Positions 45,753 to 55,273 are shown, counted from the first letter of the stretch. The stretch is 64,000 nucleotides of DNA from Chlamydiota bacterium (GCA_030916885.1 JAUPVT010000055.1:16229-80228); one strand, 5' to 3'. Translations and numbers: made by a program. The notes: generated by a model from the sequence alone, not told the origin.

Positions 45753-46740
45753 TAATTTATCCTCGGAAGGGTATAAGGCCTTTCATGCTTCTCAAGTCTT
45801 TAATTGGGTGTATAAGCTGAGGCAATCCAATTGGGATCAAATGACCAATTTGTCTTTGGATTTGCGTTCTTACCTAAAAGAAAACTTACTGGCAACGCAG
45901 CTAGTAAAAAAACGAGAGGTCTTTTCAGAGGACCAAGAGACCGTTAAATTCTTATGGCAACTCTCTGATAACATGTTAGTAGAATCAGTTCTTATTTACT
46001 CTGAAGGTAGACGTACTGTATGTGTTTCTTCGCAGGTAGGCTGTCCTGCTCGTTGTGCTTTTTGTGCTTCAGGAAAAAATGGGTTAAAACGCAATTTAAC
46101 TGCGGCTGAGATTTTCGAGCAAGTGTATCAAATTGATCTTTGGTTACTTGAGCGAAAAGAGAAAGTATCTCATGTTGTTTTTATGGGTATGGGAGAGCCT
46201 TTTGAAAACTATGAAGCGGTTATAGAAACCATTCGGTTGTTAATCGATCCTAATCGATTAGCTCTTTCTCAAAGACGGATCACTGTTTCTACAGTAGGTG
46301 TAGTAGAAGGAATTAATCGTTTCTCTAAGGAAGGTTTAAAAACCAATCTAGTGCTTTCTTTGCATGCTCCCAATCAGCAAATTAGACAAAAAATCATCCC
46401 TTATGCGCGTAAGTACTCTTTAGAAGATATTTTATCGGCTGTGGGAAATTTCGCTAAAATAACCAAGCGGAATATAACTTACGAATATACTTTAATTCGC
46501 AATATCAACGATAGTATAGAACAGGCTAAAGAACTAGCTGTCTTACTTAAAGGTCAACAATGCAGCGTAAACTTAATTCCTTATAATTCTATTGAAAAAG
46601 TGCGGCTTCAACGGCCTGAAAAGGAAGTTATTGAAGCTTTTCGAGAAGTTCTACTTTCATCTGATATTGTTACTACTTGGCGTTATACAAAAGGAAAAGA
46701 CATTGCTGCGGCTTGTGGACAGTTAGCTTTACAAAGTTAA
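45706..46740 (+). CDS. rlmN: Dual-specificity rRNA/tRNA adenine-C2 methyltransferase RlmN
   Basis: Radical-SAM enzyme that methylates A2503 of 23S rRNA and A37 of some tRNAs. The iron-sulfur motif is C113-x3-C117-x2-C120 (CPARCAFC). VFMGMGEPFENYE, ITVSTVGVV and SLHAPNQQIRQKIIP are diagnostic and the C-terminal AACGQL holds the second catalytic cysteine (about C337). The start at 45706 lies inside the preceding small gene and has only a weak ribosome binding site. Confidence 0.96.
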   Translation: MPLSSIHTLPLEKLRNNLSSEGYKAFHASQVFNWVYKLRQSNWDQMTNLSLDLRSYLKENLLATQLVKKREVFSEDQETVKFLWQLSDNMLVESVLIYSEGRRTVCVSSQVGCPARCAFCASGKNGLKRNLTAAEIFEQVYQIDLWLLERKEKVSHVVFMGMGEPFENYEAVIETIRLLIDPNRLALSQRRITVSTVGVVEGINRFSKEGLKTNLVLSLHAPNQQIRQKIIPYARKYSLEDILSAVGNFAKITKRNITYEYTLIRNINDSIEQAKELAVLLKGQQCSVNLIPYNSIEKVRLQRPEKEVIEAFREVLLSSDIVTTWRYTKGKDIAAACGQLALQS

Positions 46741-46993
46741 GTAGAGCTTCCTTTTCAAAAAAGATGGTCATGAGGTAGCATTATTGTTTAAATCTTAAGA
46801 ATAGAATAAAGACCTGAATATTGGTTTTAATTAGTTAAGAATAAGCAATATAAGATAAAAAAACAAAAGACCTCTTAACGTTATATAAGCTTCGTTTGCA
46901 AAAAAATAACAAGAAAAGAGGTTAAAATAAAAAAAAAGTTTAGAGCTAATTATCTGCTAGAAAACCCAAAAAATCAGGTATAAAGGGGGATAA

Positions 46994-47587
46994 ATGAGCA
47001 TAGCGCTCATACTCACATTATTGCGTGTTTTACTAGGCCCGATATTTGTTGCTCTTTATCTGTATTATGATCAATGGGGATTTACACTGCTTTCGTTGCC
47101 CTATGCCTTATTGTGCTTAACCGTGCTATCAGAGGTTTCAGATGTGTTTGATGGATTATTAGCTCGTAGATATAATAAAGTTACAGATTTAGGGAAATTA
47201 CTGGATCCAATGGCGGATAGTATTTTTCGTCTTTCTGTTTTTTTAGCTTTTACCCAAGGAGTAATCCAGCTTCCTTTGTTACTTGTGTGTGTCTTTTTTT
47301 ATCGAGATATTGTGATTAGCACTCTTAGAGCTTTATGTGGATTAAGGGGGTTTGCTCTAGCAGCTCGTCTTTCAGGTAAAATTAAAGCGGTTGTGCAGGC
47401 AGTAATCATTTTCTTTATTCTTATAATGCTCATTCCTTATTCCCTTGGCTATTTAGAATTGGGTTTATTGCGAAAGTTGAGTATTTATAGCGTAAGTATA
47501 GGAGTTGTTTATACTCTTTATTCAGGATGTGAATACATATTGGCTAATAGGTCGTACATTCAAAAAGCACTAGGTCTTAAGAGTTAG
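46994..47587 (+). CDS. pgsA: CDP-alcohol phosphatidyltransferase, probably PgsA
   Basis: Integral membrane enzyme of about 197 residues with some five hydrophobic helices. The CDP-alcohol motif is complete: D50-x2-D53-G54-x2-A57-R58, then G67-x3-D71-x3-D75. By position next to glgA, as in Chlamydia, it is CDP-diacylglycerol-glycerol-3-phosphate phosphatidyltransferase, but phosphatidylserine-type substrates cannot be excluded from the sequence. AAAGGGGG lies upstream. The end overlaps the convergent glgA by 18 bases. Confidence 0.92.
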   Translation: MSIALILTLLRVLLGPIFVALYLYYDQWGFTLLSLPYALLCLTVLSEVSDVFDGLLARRYNKVTDLGKLLDPMADSIFRLSVFLAFTQGVIQLPLLLVCVFFYRDIVISTLRALCGLRGFALAARLSGKIKAVVQAVIIFFILIMLIPYSLGYLELGLLRKLSIYSVSIGVVYTLYSGCEYILANRSYIQKALGLKS

Positions 47588-49021
47588 AAGTTCTTCATAT
47601 ATGCATAGGTATTGTTTGGTGCTTTTTTTCCAACTAGAATCATAGTTAAGGCCTGCTTTAATGATTTGTTGCCACTTTTTATGGTTTTTATAACAGGTAA
47701 TAGCCCTTTCTAGGGCCCAATTCACTCCTTGCTGATCAGCAAATGCAAAGGTAAAGCCATTGCGTTTTTCAAAAGGTTTATTAGAGGTATCAATATCAAA
47801 GACAGTGTCTACAAGTCCTCCTGTCATTCTGGCAATAGGAATTGTCCCATAACGCATGGCGATCATTTGTGTAAGTCCACACGGCTCGAATAAAGAAGGA
47901 ATAATAAATAGATCGGAGGCGGCAAAGATAAGATGAGCTAACTTTTCATCATTTATGAGTAAAATAGCTATTCTGTTATCATTTCGATATTTTTCTTGTA
48001 GGGAAGCAAACTGCTCCTCTATATGATTATTTGATTGAGAAACAGAACCAAGAAGAACAAACTGCCCCCCTAATTCTAAAGTGCGAATCATTCCATATTC
48101 AATTAAATCAGGGCCTTTTTGAGGAACAAGCCTAGTAATACAAGAAATCAAAGGGACGTTTTCTTGAGTGAGAAATAAATGTTTTTGTAAATAATATTTA
48201 TTTTCTAGCTTAGCTTTTAGAACACTTTCTAGCTCGTTTATAGGATAATTTCTTTTAAGATAAGGATCTTTGGTTGGGTTCCAATAATCTTGATCAATAC
48301 CATTTAAAATACTTACTAACTTTTTTTGATATTCTCGTAAAACTCCATCTAATCCACACCCTCCTTCAGGGGTTTGAATTTCTTTTTGGTAATTAGGAGA
48401 AACAATAGCTACACAATCAGCATAGATGATTCCTGTCTCTAATAAATTTAAAGAATCAGAAAAATCAAGATCTTTTAAAAGATCTTTACCCAACTTAAAA
48501 AGAGTACTTATAGAACAGGTTCCTTGATGCGCTAAATTGTGAATAGTTAACACACTTTTTAATTTGCAATTGTTTTTCTGGCATAGAAGAGCAATTAAAG
48601 AGGTGTGCCAATCATGTAAATGTAGAATATCGGGTTGTTTTTCTAATTGCAGCAAGAATTGCATAGCTACGCAAGAGAAATAGATAAAGCGATCGATATC
48701 ATCAGAACATCCATAAATAACACCGCGATTGTACAAGCGCTCTGGATGATCTGATTCTATTAGAAAAATTTTTACCTTGCCTAAATTAGCCGACCAAATC
48801 GTGTTGTTGTAACGATTAGAGCCTGCGAGTATCCAGATATCTTTCTGTTCTACTTTTAGATCGGATAACTGTTTATAATCAATACAGTCATATTTTGGTA
48901 AAATAACTCCTGTTGTATATTTGAGTTTCAGAGTTTCTTGACAAAGACCATATACAACATCAGCTAATCCCCCTGCTTTAGCAATGGGGGCAAGTTCTGA
49001 AGCAATATGAATGATATGCAT
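47570..49021 (-). CDS. glgA: Glycogen synthase
   Basis: GT5 enzyme that builds alpha-1,4-glucan from ADP-glucose (or, in Chlamydia, also UDP-glucose). The start at 49021 gives MHIIHIASELAPIAKAGGL with the K-x-GGL substrate motif at residues 15-19; the longer frame to 49102 runs into dsbB. Other motifs are LHDWHTSL and the C-terminal SLFEPCGLTQMIAMRYG. The dsbB stop is eight bases upstream, so it may be co-transcribed with dsbB. Confidence 0.96.
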   Translation of the reverse strand: MHIIHIASELAPIAKAGGLADVVYGLCQETLKLKYTTGVILPKYDCIDYKQLSDLKVEQKDIWILAGSNRYNNTIWSANLGKVKIFLIESDHPERLYNRGVIYGCSDDIDRFIYFSCVAMQFLLQLEKQPDILHLHDWHTSLIALLCQKNNCKLKSVLTIHNLAHQGTCSISTLFKLGKDLLKDLDFSDSLNLLETGIIYADCVAIVSPNYQKEIQTPEGGCGLDGVLREYQKKLVSILNGIDQDYWNPTKDPYLKRNYPINELESVLKAKLENKYYLQKHLFLTQENVPLISCITRLVPQKGPDLIEYGMIRTLELGGQFVLLGSVSQSNNHIEEQFASLQEKYRNDNRIAILLINDEKLAHLIFAASDLFIIPSLFEPCGLTQMIAMRYGTIPIARMTGGLVDTVFDIDTSNKPFEKRNGFTFAFADQQGVNWALERAITCYKNHKKWQQIIKAGLNYDSSWKKSTKQYLCIYEELLTLKT

Positions 49022-49028
49022 AAATGAT

Positions 49029-49541
49029 TTAGCCGGTACAAGCGCTAAGTCTACATTCTTGAAGTGTTGTAATAACATTTGCTGCAGTGATAAACAACAC
49101 AAGCCAAAAAGTCATATTTTCAAATCTATTCATTTGCACTTTTTGTATGTGCTGAGAAGATGTAGTGTGAAGAAAAAGTAAAATTGCAGATACAAAAACA
49201 GAGCAAGCAAAAACTATTAAAGCCCAGGTATACAGTTCTAAACCAAGTATAGGTTCTCCAAATGAAGGGAACCCAGGGCAGATATGAAGGGATATTTGCC
49301 TTAAAGAAACAAATCCTCCAAAAAGAGCACTCAAAATAGAAACTGCATAATGAGCTGGGTAAACATCAAAGCGTAAGTTTAGTAAAGGTCCCATAGCTAC
49401 TCCAATCATACTTAAACGTTGTAGTAAACAAAGAGGACAAGGCAGCTCATGTTTGAGAAACTGCACGGAATACCCACCTAAAAGCACTCCGCAAATCACA
49501 AATGCCCAAATGGTATTCAAACTGCGTTCTAATTTATACAT
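49029..49541 (-). CDS. dsbB: DsbB-like disulfide bond formation protein
   Basis: A 170-residue protein with about four or five membrane helices and the quinone-linked cysteine pair C35-x2-C38 (ELPCPLCLLQRLSM) in the first periplasmic loop. Further cysteines are C88 (HICPGF) and C163/C168 near the C-terminus. It would reoxidise DsbA, relevant for the cross-linked chlamydial envelope. The DUF5993 gene just upstream is a usual partner. Confidence 0.9.
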   Translation of the reverse strand: MYKLERSLNTIWAFVICGVLLGGYSVQFLKHELPCPLCLLQRLSMIGVAMGPLLNLRFDVYPAHYAVSILSALFGGFVSLRQISLHICPGFPSFGEPILGLELYTWALIVFACSVFVSAILLFLHTTSSQHIQKVQMNRFENMTFWLVLFITAANVITTLQECRLSACTG

Positions 49542-49544
49542 ACT

Positions 49545-49700
49545 TCAAATCCGAATCTTAAGAATGTCTTTTGCATGATGCCATAACATAAAAATACAGA
49601 AAACAAGGTTGATTAGAGTCAAGCCAATCCCTACTTTGCGATAACCTTTCCAAATAAAAAGGATTGTAATCATAAAAATAAAAAATAACAAAGCCATCAT
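49545..49700 (-). CDS. DUF5993-like 51-residue membrane protein
   Basis: Read directly from the minus strand: MMALLFFIFMITILFIWKGY, then RKVGIGLTLINLVFCIFMLW and HHAKDILKIRI. Two hydrophobic helices are separated by a basic turn. Tiny proteins of this pattern, with a conserved HHA near the end, are found next to dsbB and are grouped as DUF5993, as far as I recall. It ends three bases before the dsbB start, so the two are translated together. GGTG lies upstream of the start. Confidence 0.75.
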   Translation of the reverse strand: MMALLFFIFMITILFIWKGYRKVGIGLTLINLVFCIFMLWHHAKDILKIRI

Positions 49701-50009
49701 GAGTGATTCACCATCTCTTTATGACAGAATTAATCTATTTGTTTTTTTTAAGCAAGTTAACTTTTTTAAAAGATTATTAACCAGTTCTTGGTAGATATAC
49801 TCAACAGTATTAGAAAAAAGAAGTTACAGATAATCAATTTATTGAATTTTTCTCATAAATTTTGTCATGATTCCTGCTTATATGCAAAAGTAGCAAATGC
49901 CATGAGGATACAATACAGGGTAAGCACAAGGCCTAACTAGAAGGTAGTAAAGAGGTCTTAATTCAACCTAAATTACACAGCTTAGTCAAGAATTCCTAGT
50001 TCAAATTAA

Positions 50010-50290
50010 GACTTAATAAAGCAAATGGCGTTTATCCACAGCATAATTCCAAACCTTCTTATGGATGGTTTAAAAAAAGAAGAAAAGGCGCTAAGCCAAT
50101 AACCTTGAATTAACTACCGTTCTTGCAGATTATATAAATCCGAAATCTACCATTAGTTTATTTCACAAATTAGAAGAGCAATATCCCTATGCAAAACGCA
50201 TTATAGAAACATATGATAAAGTAAGTTTTTATAGATCAAAACTAGTTTTTGAGTATCTGAATAGAGGAATTACAGGGTCTTCTCTCTAAA
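50010..50290 (+). pseudogene. IS630-family transposase remnant (DDE_3 domain)
   Basis: Pieces in different frames resemble the DDE_3 transposase of IS630 elements: GVYPQHNSKPSYGWFKKRRKG at about 50028 (the region after the first catalytic Asp), then LADYINPKSTISLFHKLEEQ and YDKVSFYRSKLVFEYLNRG at about 50130-50275 (the DNAxxHRSK region with key residues changed). No complete frame, inverted repeats or start codon remain. The rest of the 710-base gap from 49701 to 50413 shows nothing else that I can support. Confidence 0.7.
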
Positions 50291-50413
50291 CAACTTCATA
50301 TTCTAAATCCATCGAGTATGTCAGTCAATCTTGTTTTAAAAGAATATAATTTTAAAAAGTTTGTACTTTACTCTTTTTTGATTTAAAATGCAGATTCAAT
50401 CTGATAAAAATGT

Positions 50414-51631
50414 ATGCGTTTATTTCCTGTGTTATTAACTGTCTTTATCGATAGTTTAGGCTTTGGTCTGGTTTATCCAATTTTTTCTGTACTTCTAATG
50501 AATCCTGAACAAGGACTCTTATTGGTAAATACTTCTCTTGCCATGCGAGGTTGGTTATTTGGATTACTGGTTTCGGGTTTTTGTTTAGGTCAATTTTTTG
50601 GTGGACCGATTCTAGGGGCTTTATCTGATTACAAAGGACGTAAAAAAATTTTACTGTACACTCTTTGGCTTGCTGCATCTACTTACGCATTGACCGCTAT
50701 CGGAATTGTTTTTGAGAGTATCATTGTCATTTTCATTTCGAGGTTATTAGGAGGTATAGCTGCTGGTAATTGGTCTGTGGCTCAAACAGTCATTGTAGAT
50801 ACCAGCACTGGGGAAGAAAAAGCGAAGAACTTTGGTTTGTTAGGAACAGCATGGGGAACAGGATTTGTTATTGGGCCTTATCTAGGAGGGAAGCTTTCAG
50901 ACCCTTCCATATGTGATATTTTTAATCTGATGACTCCTTTTTTAGCGGCTTCTTTTCTTTGTTTGCTTAATATTGTCCTTTTAGTATGGAAGATGGAAGA
51001 AAGCCTACCAGCTATTCAATTAACAAAAATTAGTTTAAAGACGGGTATTCAACAACTTAAAGAAGCTTTTATCTCTGGTAAACTTCGCAGTTTATTTTTC
51101 ATGATGTTTATTTTTTGTGTTGGTTGGGGATTTTTTACGGAATTTTGTCCTATTTTTTTAATTCGAAAATTTCACTTTAATGGATCTGAAATTGCTAATT
51201 TTTATGCAAGTATTGGTTTTTGGATTGCTTTATGCCAAGGACTTATTATTCGTCCTTTCTTAAGGTGGTTTTCTCCTAATATTCTTATTTTAACCGCTTT
51301 ACTTGGAATGGGTTGTACTCTAATCATTATGGCTTTTATAGAGGTTAAATTTTTTCTTTACTGCATACTCCCGGCGCTTGCTTTTTTTGAGGCCTTGCTT
51401 TTCCCATCTGTAACCACAATTGTCTCCAATTCGAGTGACAAACAATCGCAAGGGCATGTTTTAGGCATTTACAATTCGGTGCAGTGGGCGGCAATCGGAT
51501 TGACTCCTCTTTTTTCAGGTTCTTTTGTGGCAATCTATCCTTATCTTCCTTTTACTGTAGGTGCTATGTCTATGTTTTTTGCCCTTATTGTATTTATAAC
51601 AAGTAATAGGCATAAAGATCTTATCTATTAA
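50414..51631 (+). CDS. MFS transporter, TetA/TCR-like
   Basis: A 405-residue protein with about 12 membrane helices. The major-facilitator motif A is GALSDYKGRKKIL between helices 2 and 3, and FISRLLGGIAAGNW and GTAWGTGFVIGPYLGG follow the drug/proton antiporter (motif C) pattern of the tetracycline-resistance-like group. The substrate is unknown. The IS630 remnant just upstream suggests that the locus was rearranged. Start codon has no strong ribosome binding site (TGATAAAA). Confidence 0.88.
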   Translation: MRLFPVLLTVFIDSLGFGLVYPIFSVLLMNPEQGLLLVNTSLAMRGWLFGLLVSGFCLGQFFGGPILGALSDYKGRKKILLYTLWLAASTYALTAIGIVFESIIVIFISRLLGGIAAGNWSVAQTVIVDTSTGEEKAKNFGLLGTAWGTGFVIGPYLGGKLSDPSICDIFNLMTPFLAASFLCLLNIVLLVWKMEESLPAIQLTKISLKTGIQQLKEAFISGKLRSLFFMMFIFCVGWGFFTEFCPIFLIRKFHFNGSEIANFYASIGFWIALCQGLIIRPFLRWFSPNILILTALLGMGCTLIIMAFIEVKFFLYCILPALAFFEALLFPSVTTIVSNSSDKQSQGHVLGIYNSVQWAAIGLTPLFSGSFVAIYPYLPFTVGAMSMFFALIVFITSNRHKDLIY

Positions 51632-51789
51632 AAAATAATTTTTAAGATAGTAGTCCTGTTCTTTCTTGAATTAGAGATCAAAGTATGCTACTCTCTTTAC
51701 TTAAAAGAATAAAAAAACCATTTTATCTGTAAAGTAGCACCTAAAGGTTGCTTTAACAAAAATACAATGGCGATTTAAGAGGTTCATGT

Positions 51790-52881
51790 ATGTCAAAATA
51801 CCCACAGGCACAAAATCCACTTTTGCTCCGGTATCACCGTCTAATGGATGCTTTTGCTAAATCAGATGACGAGCGTGATTTTTATCTAGATAAGGTAGAA
51901 GGGTTTATTGTTTATGTTGATTTAGATAAAGGAGAGAAGGAATTAGCAGATCTTGACAAAGAGATTAGCATTCATAATAAGCGTTATGCGCTTTTACCAA
52001 AAATGACTTTTTATGAAACAAAAAAGTTTATGGAAGGGTTTATTAATGAAAAGGTATACGACATCGATACCAAAGAGAAATTACTGGACATCATTCAATC
52101 TAGAGAAGCTCGAGATAATTTTTTGGAGTTCATCTATGACCATCACACAGAACTAGAGAAGTGGCAACAATATTATGTAGAGCGCTCTCGGATTCGTATT
52201 ATCGAGTGGTTGCGTCTTCAGGAAATATTATTTGTATTTGAAGAAGATTTAGATTTAAACAAAAACATGATGGAAAAGCTAAAACGATATCTATTTGATG
52301 TGAAGGTCTCAAAAGACATAGCAGCTGTGCGAGAAACTTTATATCTAAAAGCAAAAACCTATTATTCAAATGAAGCATTAAATCCTCGTCCTAAGCGTGG
52401 GCGGCCTCCCAAACAGGTTGCTAAAGTAGAAATAGAGCCTCAGGTAACCGTTGATATGTACACAATGGTTCCTTCCTGCTGCCGAACTTTTTTATATTTG
52501 CCAGATATTACCAATGCAGCAAGTATTACTTTTTCTGCTAAATTTGACACGGAAGCACAATTACTCGCTAGCCTTAGGGGAAGTTCTCGTATTAAAGTGG
52601 ACACTAAATTACAGGCGCTTTCGGAAAGATTGGAATCACTGCGTCATTTATCCACTCGTCTAACCACTACATCAGATAGTTTAGCTGACCAAGGTGTCAA
52701 ACACTTAAAGCAGATCACGCCTGAAATTTCTGCTCATCAACCAATAGAAAATAAGAAAAACTCTATTTCAGAGGTTGTAAAAGATCTGCTTCCTTCTCGA
52801 AAAAAATTAGCAGATCCAGCAAAGAAAAAAGGTGAAATAAAGACCGTGACACAGATCCACAAACCACATAGAAAAGGGTAA
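51790..52881 (+). CDS. UPF0158-family protein
   Basis: The 363-residue protein carries the UPF0158-like blocks (YVDLDKGEKELADL, LLPKMTFYETKKFMEGFI, IEWLRLQEI) of a conserved chlamydial protein of unknown function (CT429 in my memory). The middle holds an AT-hook-like PKRGRPPK at about residues 205-212, and the end is basic. AT hooks bind the minor groove of AT-rich DNA, so a DNA-associated role is possible. AGAGG precedes the start and the E1 gene follows after nine bases. Confidence 0.75.
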   Translation: MSKYPQAQNPLLLRYHRLMDAFAKSDDERDFYLDKVEGFIVYVDLDKGEKELADLDKEISIHNKRYALLPKMTFYETKKFMEGFINEKVYDIDTKEKLLDIIQSREARDNFLEFIYDHHTELEKWQQYYVERSRIRIIEWLRLQEILFVFEEDLDLNKNMMEKLKRYLFDVKVSKDIAAVRETLYLKAKTYYSNEALNPRPKRGRPPKQVAKVEIEPQVTVDMYTMVPSCCRTFLYLPDITNAASITFSAKFDTEAQLLASLRGSSRIKVDTKLQALSERLESLRHLSTRLTTTSDSLADQGVKHLKQITPEISAHQPIENKKNSISEVVKDLLPSRKKLADPAKKKGEIKTVTQIHKPHRKG

Positions 52882-52890
52882 GAGTTGGAA

Positions 52891-54912
52891 ATGACGCAAC
52901 AGCTTTTTTGCCAAGATCTAGCAAGAGCCATTAAAACTTTAAAAGTGATTTATCGAACGCGATTTGCTGATGAAAAAATGAAAAAGTTGATCCGTCAAAA
53001 TAAAGGTGGCACATTTCATTTATGTACTGCAGGACACGAAATGGTAGGAGCCGTGGCTGCATCAGCGTTGATTCCAGGTAAAGATTGGGGGTTAGCATAT
53101 TATCGAGATAGAGGTTTTGCAATAGGGATTGGTTGTACGCTTACAGAAATTATCGCAGCTTCCTTAGCGCGCGATATACCCCATCATTCTTCAGGCCGAA
53201 TGATGCCGGAACATTTTTCTCATAAAGCACTGCGTCTTCCTTGTCAATCTAGTTGTGTAGGGTCACAATTTTTACAAGCTGTAGGTGTTGCAAAGGCAAG
53301 ACAACTCCTTCAAGAGGATGATGTTATTTATGTGTCTGCTGGAGATGGAGCTACTTCTCAAGGAGATTTTCACGAAGCATTAAATTTTTCCCTTTTACAC
53401 AAACTAGCGGTTATTTTTGTTATTCAAGATAATGGGTTTGCCATCTCTGTTCCTGTAAAAGACCAAACGGCAGGGGGCTCTATTACTTATATAGCAGAGG
53501 GGTATCCAGGTCTTTCTGTCTTTGATGTGGATGGAGGAGACTACGAAGAGCTCATTAAAGCATTTGATACAGCTGTACAAAAAGCAAGAAGTGCTCAAGG
53601 ACCAAGCCTTATTGTAGCCAAGGTTCCTCGGATAGGTCCTCATAGCAGCAGTGATGACCAAAATAAGTATAGAACAATTGGTTGCATTGCAAGCGATCAA
53701 GCTAAAGATATTTTGCCTCGTATGGAAAACTATCTTGTAGGGCTTGGGATTTCTATCGATGAAATGCAGCAAATGAAAAACCGTTGTTTTGAAGAGGTCG
53801 AATATGCTGCAGTAGAAGCAGATCAAATTCCCTTTCCGAATGCAGATACAGCAGCTGATCATGTTTTTAAAAAGAGCATTACTCAAGATTTTCAACTGCA
53901 AAAAACTTCCAAGTGTCCATTAGACAGTATTGTAATGATGGATGCATTAAACCATGCTTTAGACGAAGAAATGCAATATGATTCAAATACTGTTGTTTTT
54001 GGTCAAGATGTTGCCCATGGAAAGGGAGGGGTATTTGGAATTACTCGTAACTTAACAGAAAAATTTGGAGCCTCTCGCTGTTTTAACTCACCTCTTGCAG
54101 AGTCTAGTATTATAGGAGTTGCTTTGGGAATGTCGATAGCGGGGATTCGTCCTGTTGTAGAGATTCAGTTTGCGGATTATATGTGGACTGGTGTTAATCA
54201 ACTTTTTAATGAGTTGTCTAGTTTTCATTATCGTTCTAATGCAGAGTGGAATTGCCCTGTTACCATTCGTATGCCATATGGAGGCTACATTCAAGGAGGC
54301 CCCTATCATTCACAGAGTACTGAGGCTATTCTTGCACATATTCCAGGACTAAAAATAGTCATCCCTAGTAATGCAGCTGATGCAAAAAGGCTATTAAAAA
54401 TGGCCATTCGAGATCCTAATCCTGTTGTGTTCCTTGAACACAAAGCTCTTTATCGTCAAAGGGTTTTCAGCGCTAGTCCTGAACCTTCAAAAGAAGAGTT
54501 ACAGGCCTTTGGTGTAGCTAAATATATTCGGAAGGGAACAAACTTAACGGTTGTTTGTTGGGGAATGATGGTTTTTATGGCGTCTCAAGTTGCGGATCGG
54601 CTCTTAAAAGAAGGGATTTCTGTAGAAGTTATTGATTTAAGAACTATAGTTCCTCTTGATCTTGATCTAATTGTAGAGTCTATTAAAAAAACTGGTAAAT
54701 TACTAATTGCCCACGAAGCTGTTCGTACTTGTGGTTTTGGTGCTGAAATTGCAGCTCTTATAGCAGAAGAGGCTTTTGATTTACTGGATGCACCTATTAA
54801 ACGCGTTACAGCAAAAGATTGCCCTGTTCCTTACTGTAAACAGTTAGAAGATGCTGTATTGCCTCAAATAGAAGATTTAGAGCGGGCTATACGTCAACTT
54901 GCTCAGTTTTAA
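52891..54912 (+). CDS. 2-oxo acid dehydrogenase E1, fused alpha and beta subunits
   Basis: Thiamine-diphosphate enzyme of the branched-chain 2-oxo acid or pyruvate dehydrogenase type. The alpha half (about 1-320) has YYRDRG and the ThDP motif GDGATSQGDFHEAL ending in QDN; the beta half (from about 345) has GQDVAHGKGGVFG, SPLAESSIIG and VLWEP-like AVRTCGFGAEI. Chlamydia trachomatis has the same fusion (CT340). The ATG at 52891 has AAGAG upstream; a TTG at 52885 is also possible. E2 and E3 partners are not in the window. Confidence 0.93.
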   Translation: MTQQLFCQDLARAIKTLKVIYRTRFADEKMKKLIRQNKGGTFHLCTAGHEMVGAVAASALIPGKDWGLAYYRDRGFAIGIGCTLTEIIAASLARDIPHHSSGRMMPEHFSHKALRLPCQSSCVGSQFLQAVGVAKARQLLQEDDVIYVSAGDGATSQGDFHEALNFSLLHKLAVIFVIQDNGFAISVPVKDQTAGGSITYIAEGYPGLSVFDVDGGDYEELIKAFDTAVQKARSAQGPSLIVAKVPRIGPHSSSDDQNKYRTIGCIASDQAKDILPRMENYLVGLGISIDEMQQMKNRCFEEVEYAAVEADQIPFPNADTAADHVFKKSITQDFQLQKTSKCPLDSIVMMDALNHALDEEMQYDSNTVVFGQDVAHGKGGVFGITRNLTEKFGASRCFNSPLAESSIIGVALGMSIAGIRPVVEIQFADYMWTGVNQLFNELSSFHYRSNAEWNCPVTIRMPYGGYIQGGPYHSQSTEAILAHIPGLKIVIPSNAADAKRLLKMAIRDPNPVVFLEHKALYRQRVFSASPEPSKEELQAFGVAKYIRKGTNLTVVCWGMMVFMASQVADRLLKEGISVEVIDLRTIVPLDLDLIVESIKKTGKLLIAHEAVRTCGFGAEIAALIAEEAFDLLDAPIKRVTAKDCPVPYCKQLEDAVLPQIEDLERAIRQLAQF

Positions 54913-55273
54913 TAGGCCTCTTTTTTCTATAAGGGCGAATTTGTGGCTTTTTTATTTGTTGAGATGTTTTAACTTTTTGAGCTAGATACTCAATTAATCG
55001 TGCATTTAATTGTCCAAATTCTTTTAGTTTATTTTCAATTTGATTTAAAGGATTGGTTTTTTTGCTAGGATTCTGTGGTTTTTTATCTTTTTCTAATAAT
55101 TCATGCATGTGCATTAAACGTGCCATTAAGCTTTCTTGTGTCTTTTGTAATGCTTGTACTTCAGATGTAAATAACGCATTAAATGAAATGCGATTAATTA
55201 TGTCTGCATTTTCAATTAATTGATCTAATGTTTGATCAATATCAAATAAAATTTCTTCTCCTGTGCTTAGCAT
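54887..55273 (-). CDS. Hypothetical coiled-coil protein
   Basis: Not recognised. A 128-residue protein, helical throughout (SEVQALQKTQESLMARLMHM, NKLKEFGQLNARLIEYLAQK) with a basic C-terminal tail (IRPYRKKRPIK). No signal or membrane segment. It is convergent with and overlaps the E1 gene by 26 bases. Helical, small and basic-tailed: a chaperone-like or structural role is possible, not shown. Confidence 0.6.
   Translation of the reverse strand: MLSTGEEILFDIDQTLDQLIENADIINRISFNALFTSEVQALQKTQESLMARLMHMHELLEKDKKPQNPSKKTNPLNQIENKLKEFGQLNARLIEYLAQKVKTSQQIKKPQIRPYRKKRPIKTEQVDV

Noticed and set aside
46862..46927. CCTCTT / AAGAGG inverted repeat before pgsA as a riboswitch or terminator
   Set aside because: The arms are short, about 45 bases apart, and no known riboswitch core is visible.
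53404..53901. 165-codon frame opposite the E1 dehydrogenase gene
   Set aside because: It has no domain or start signal and lies wholly within a strongly conserved enzyme gene.
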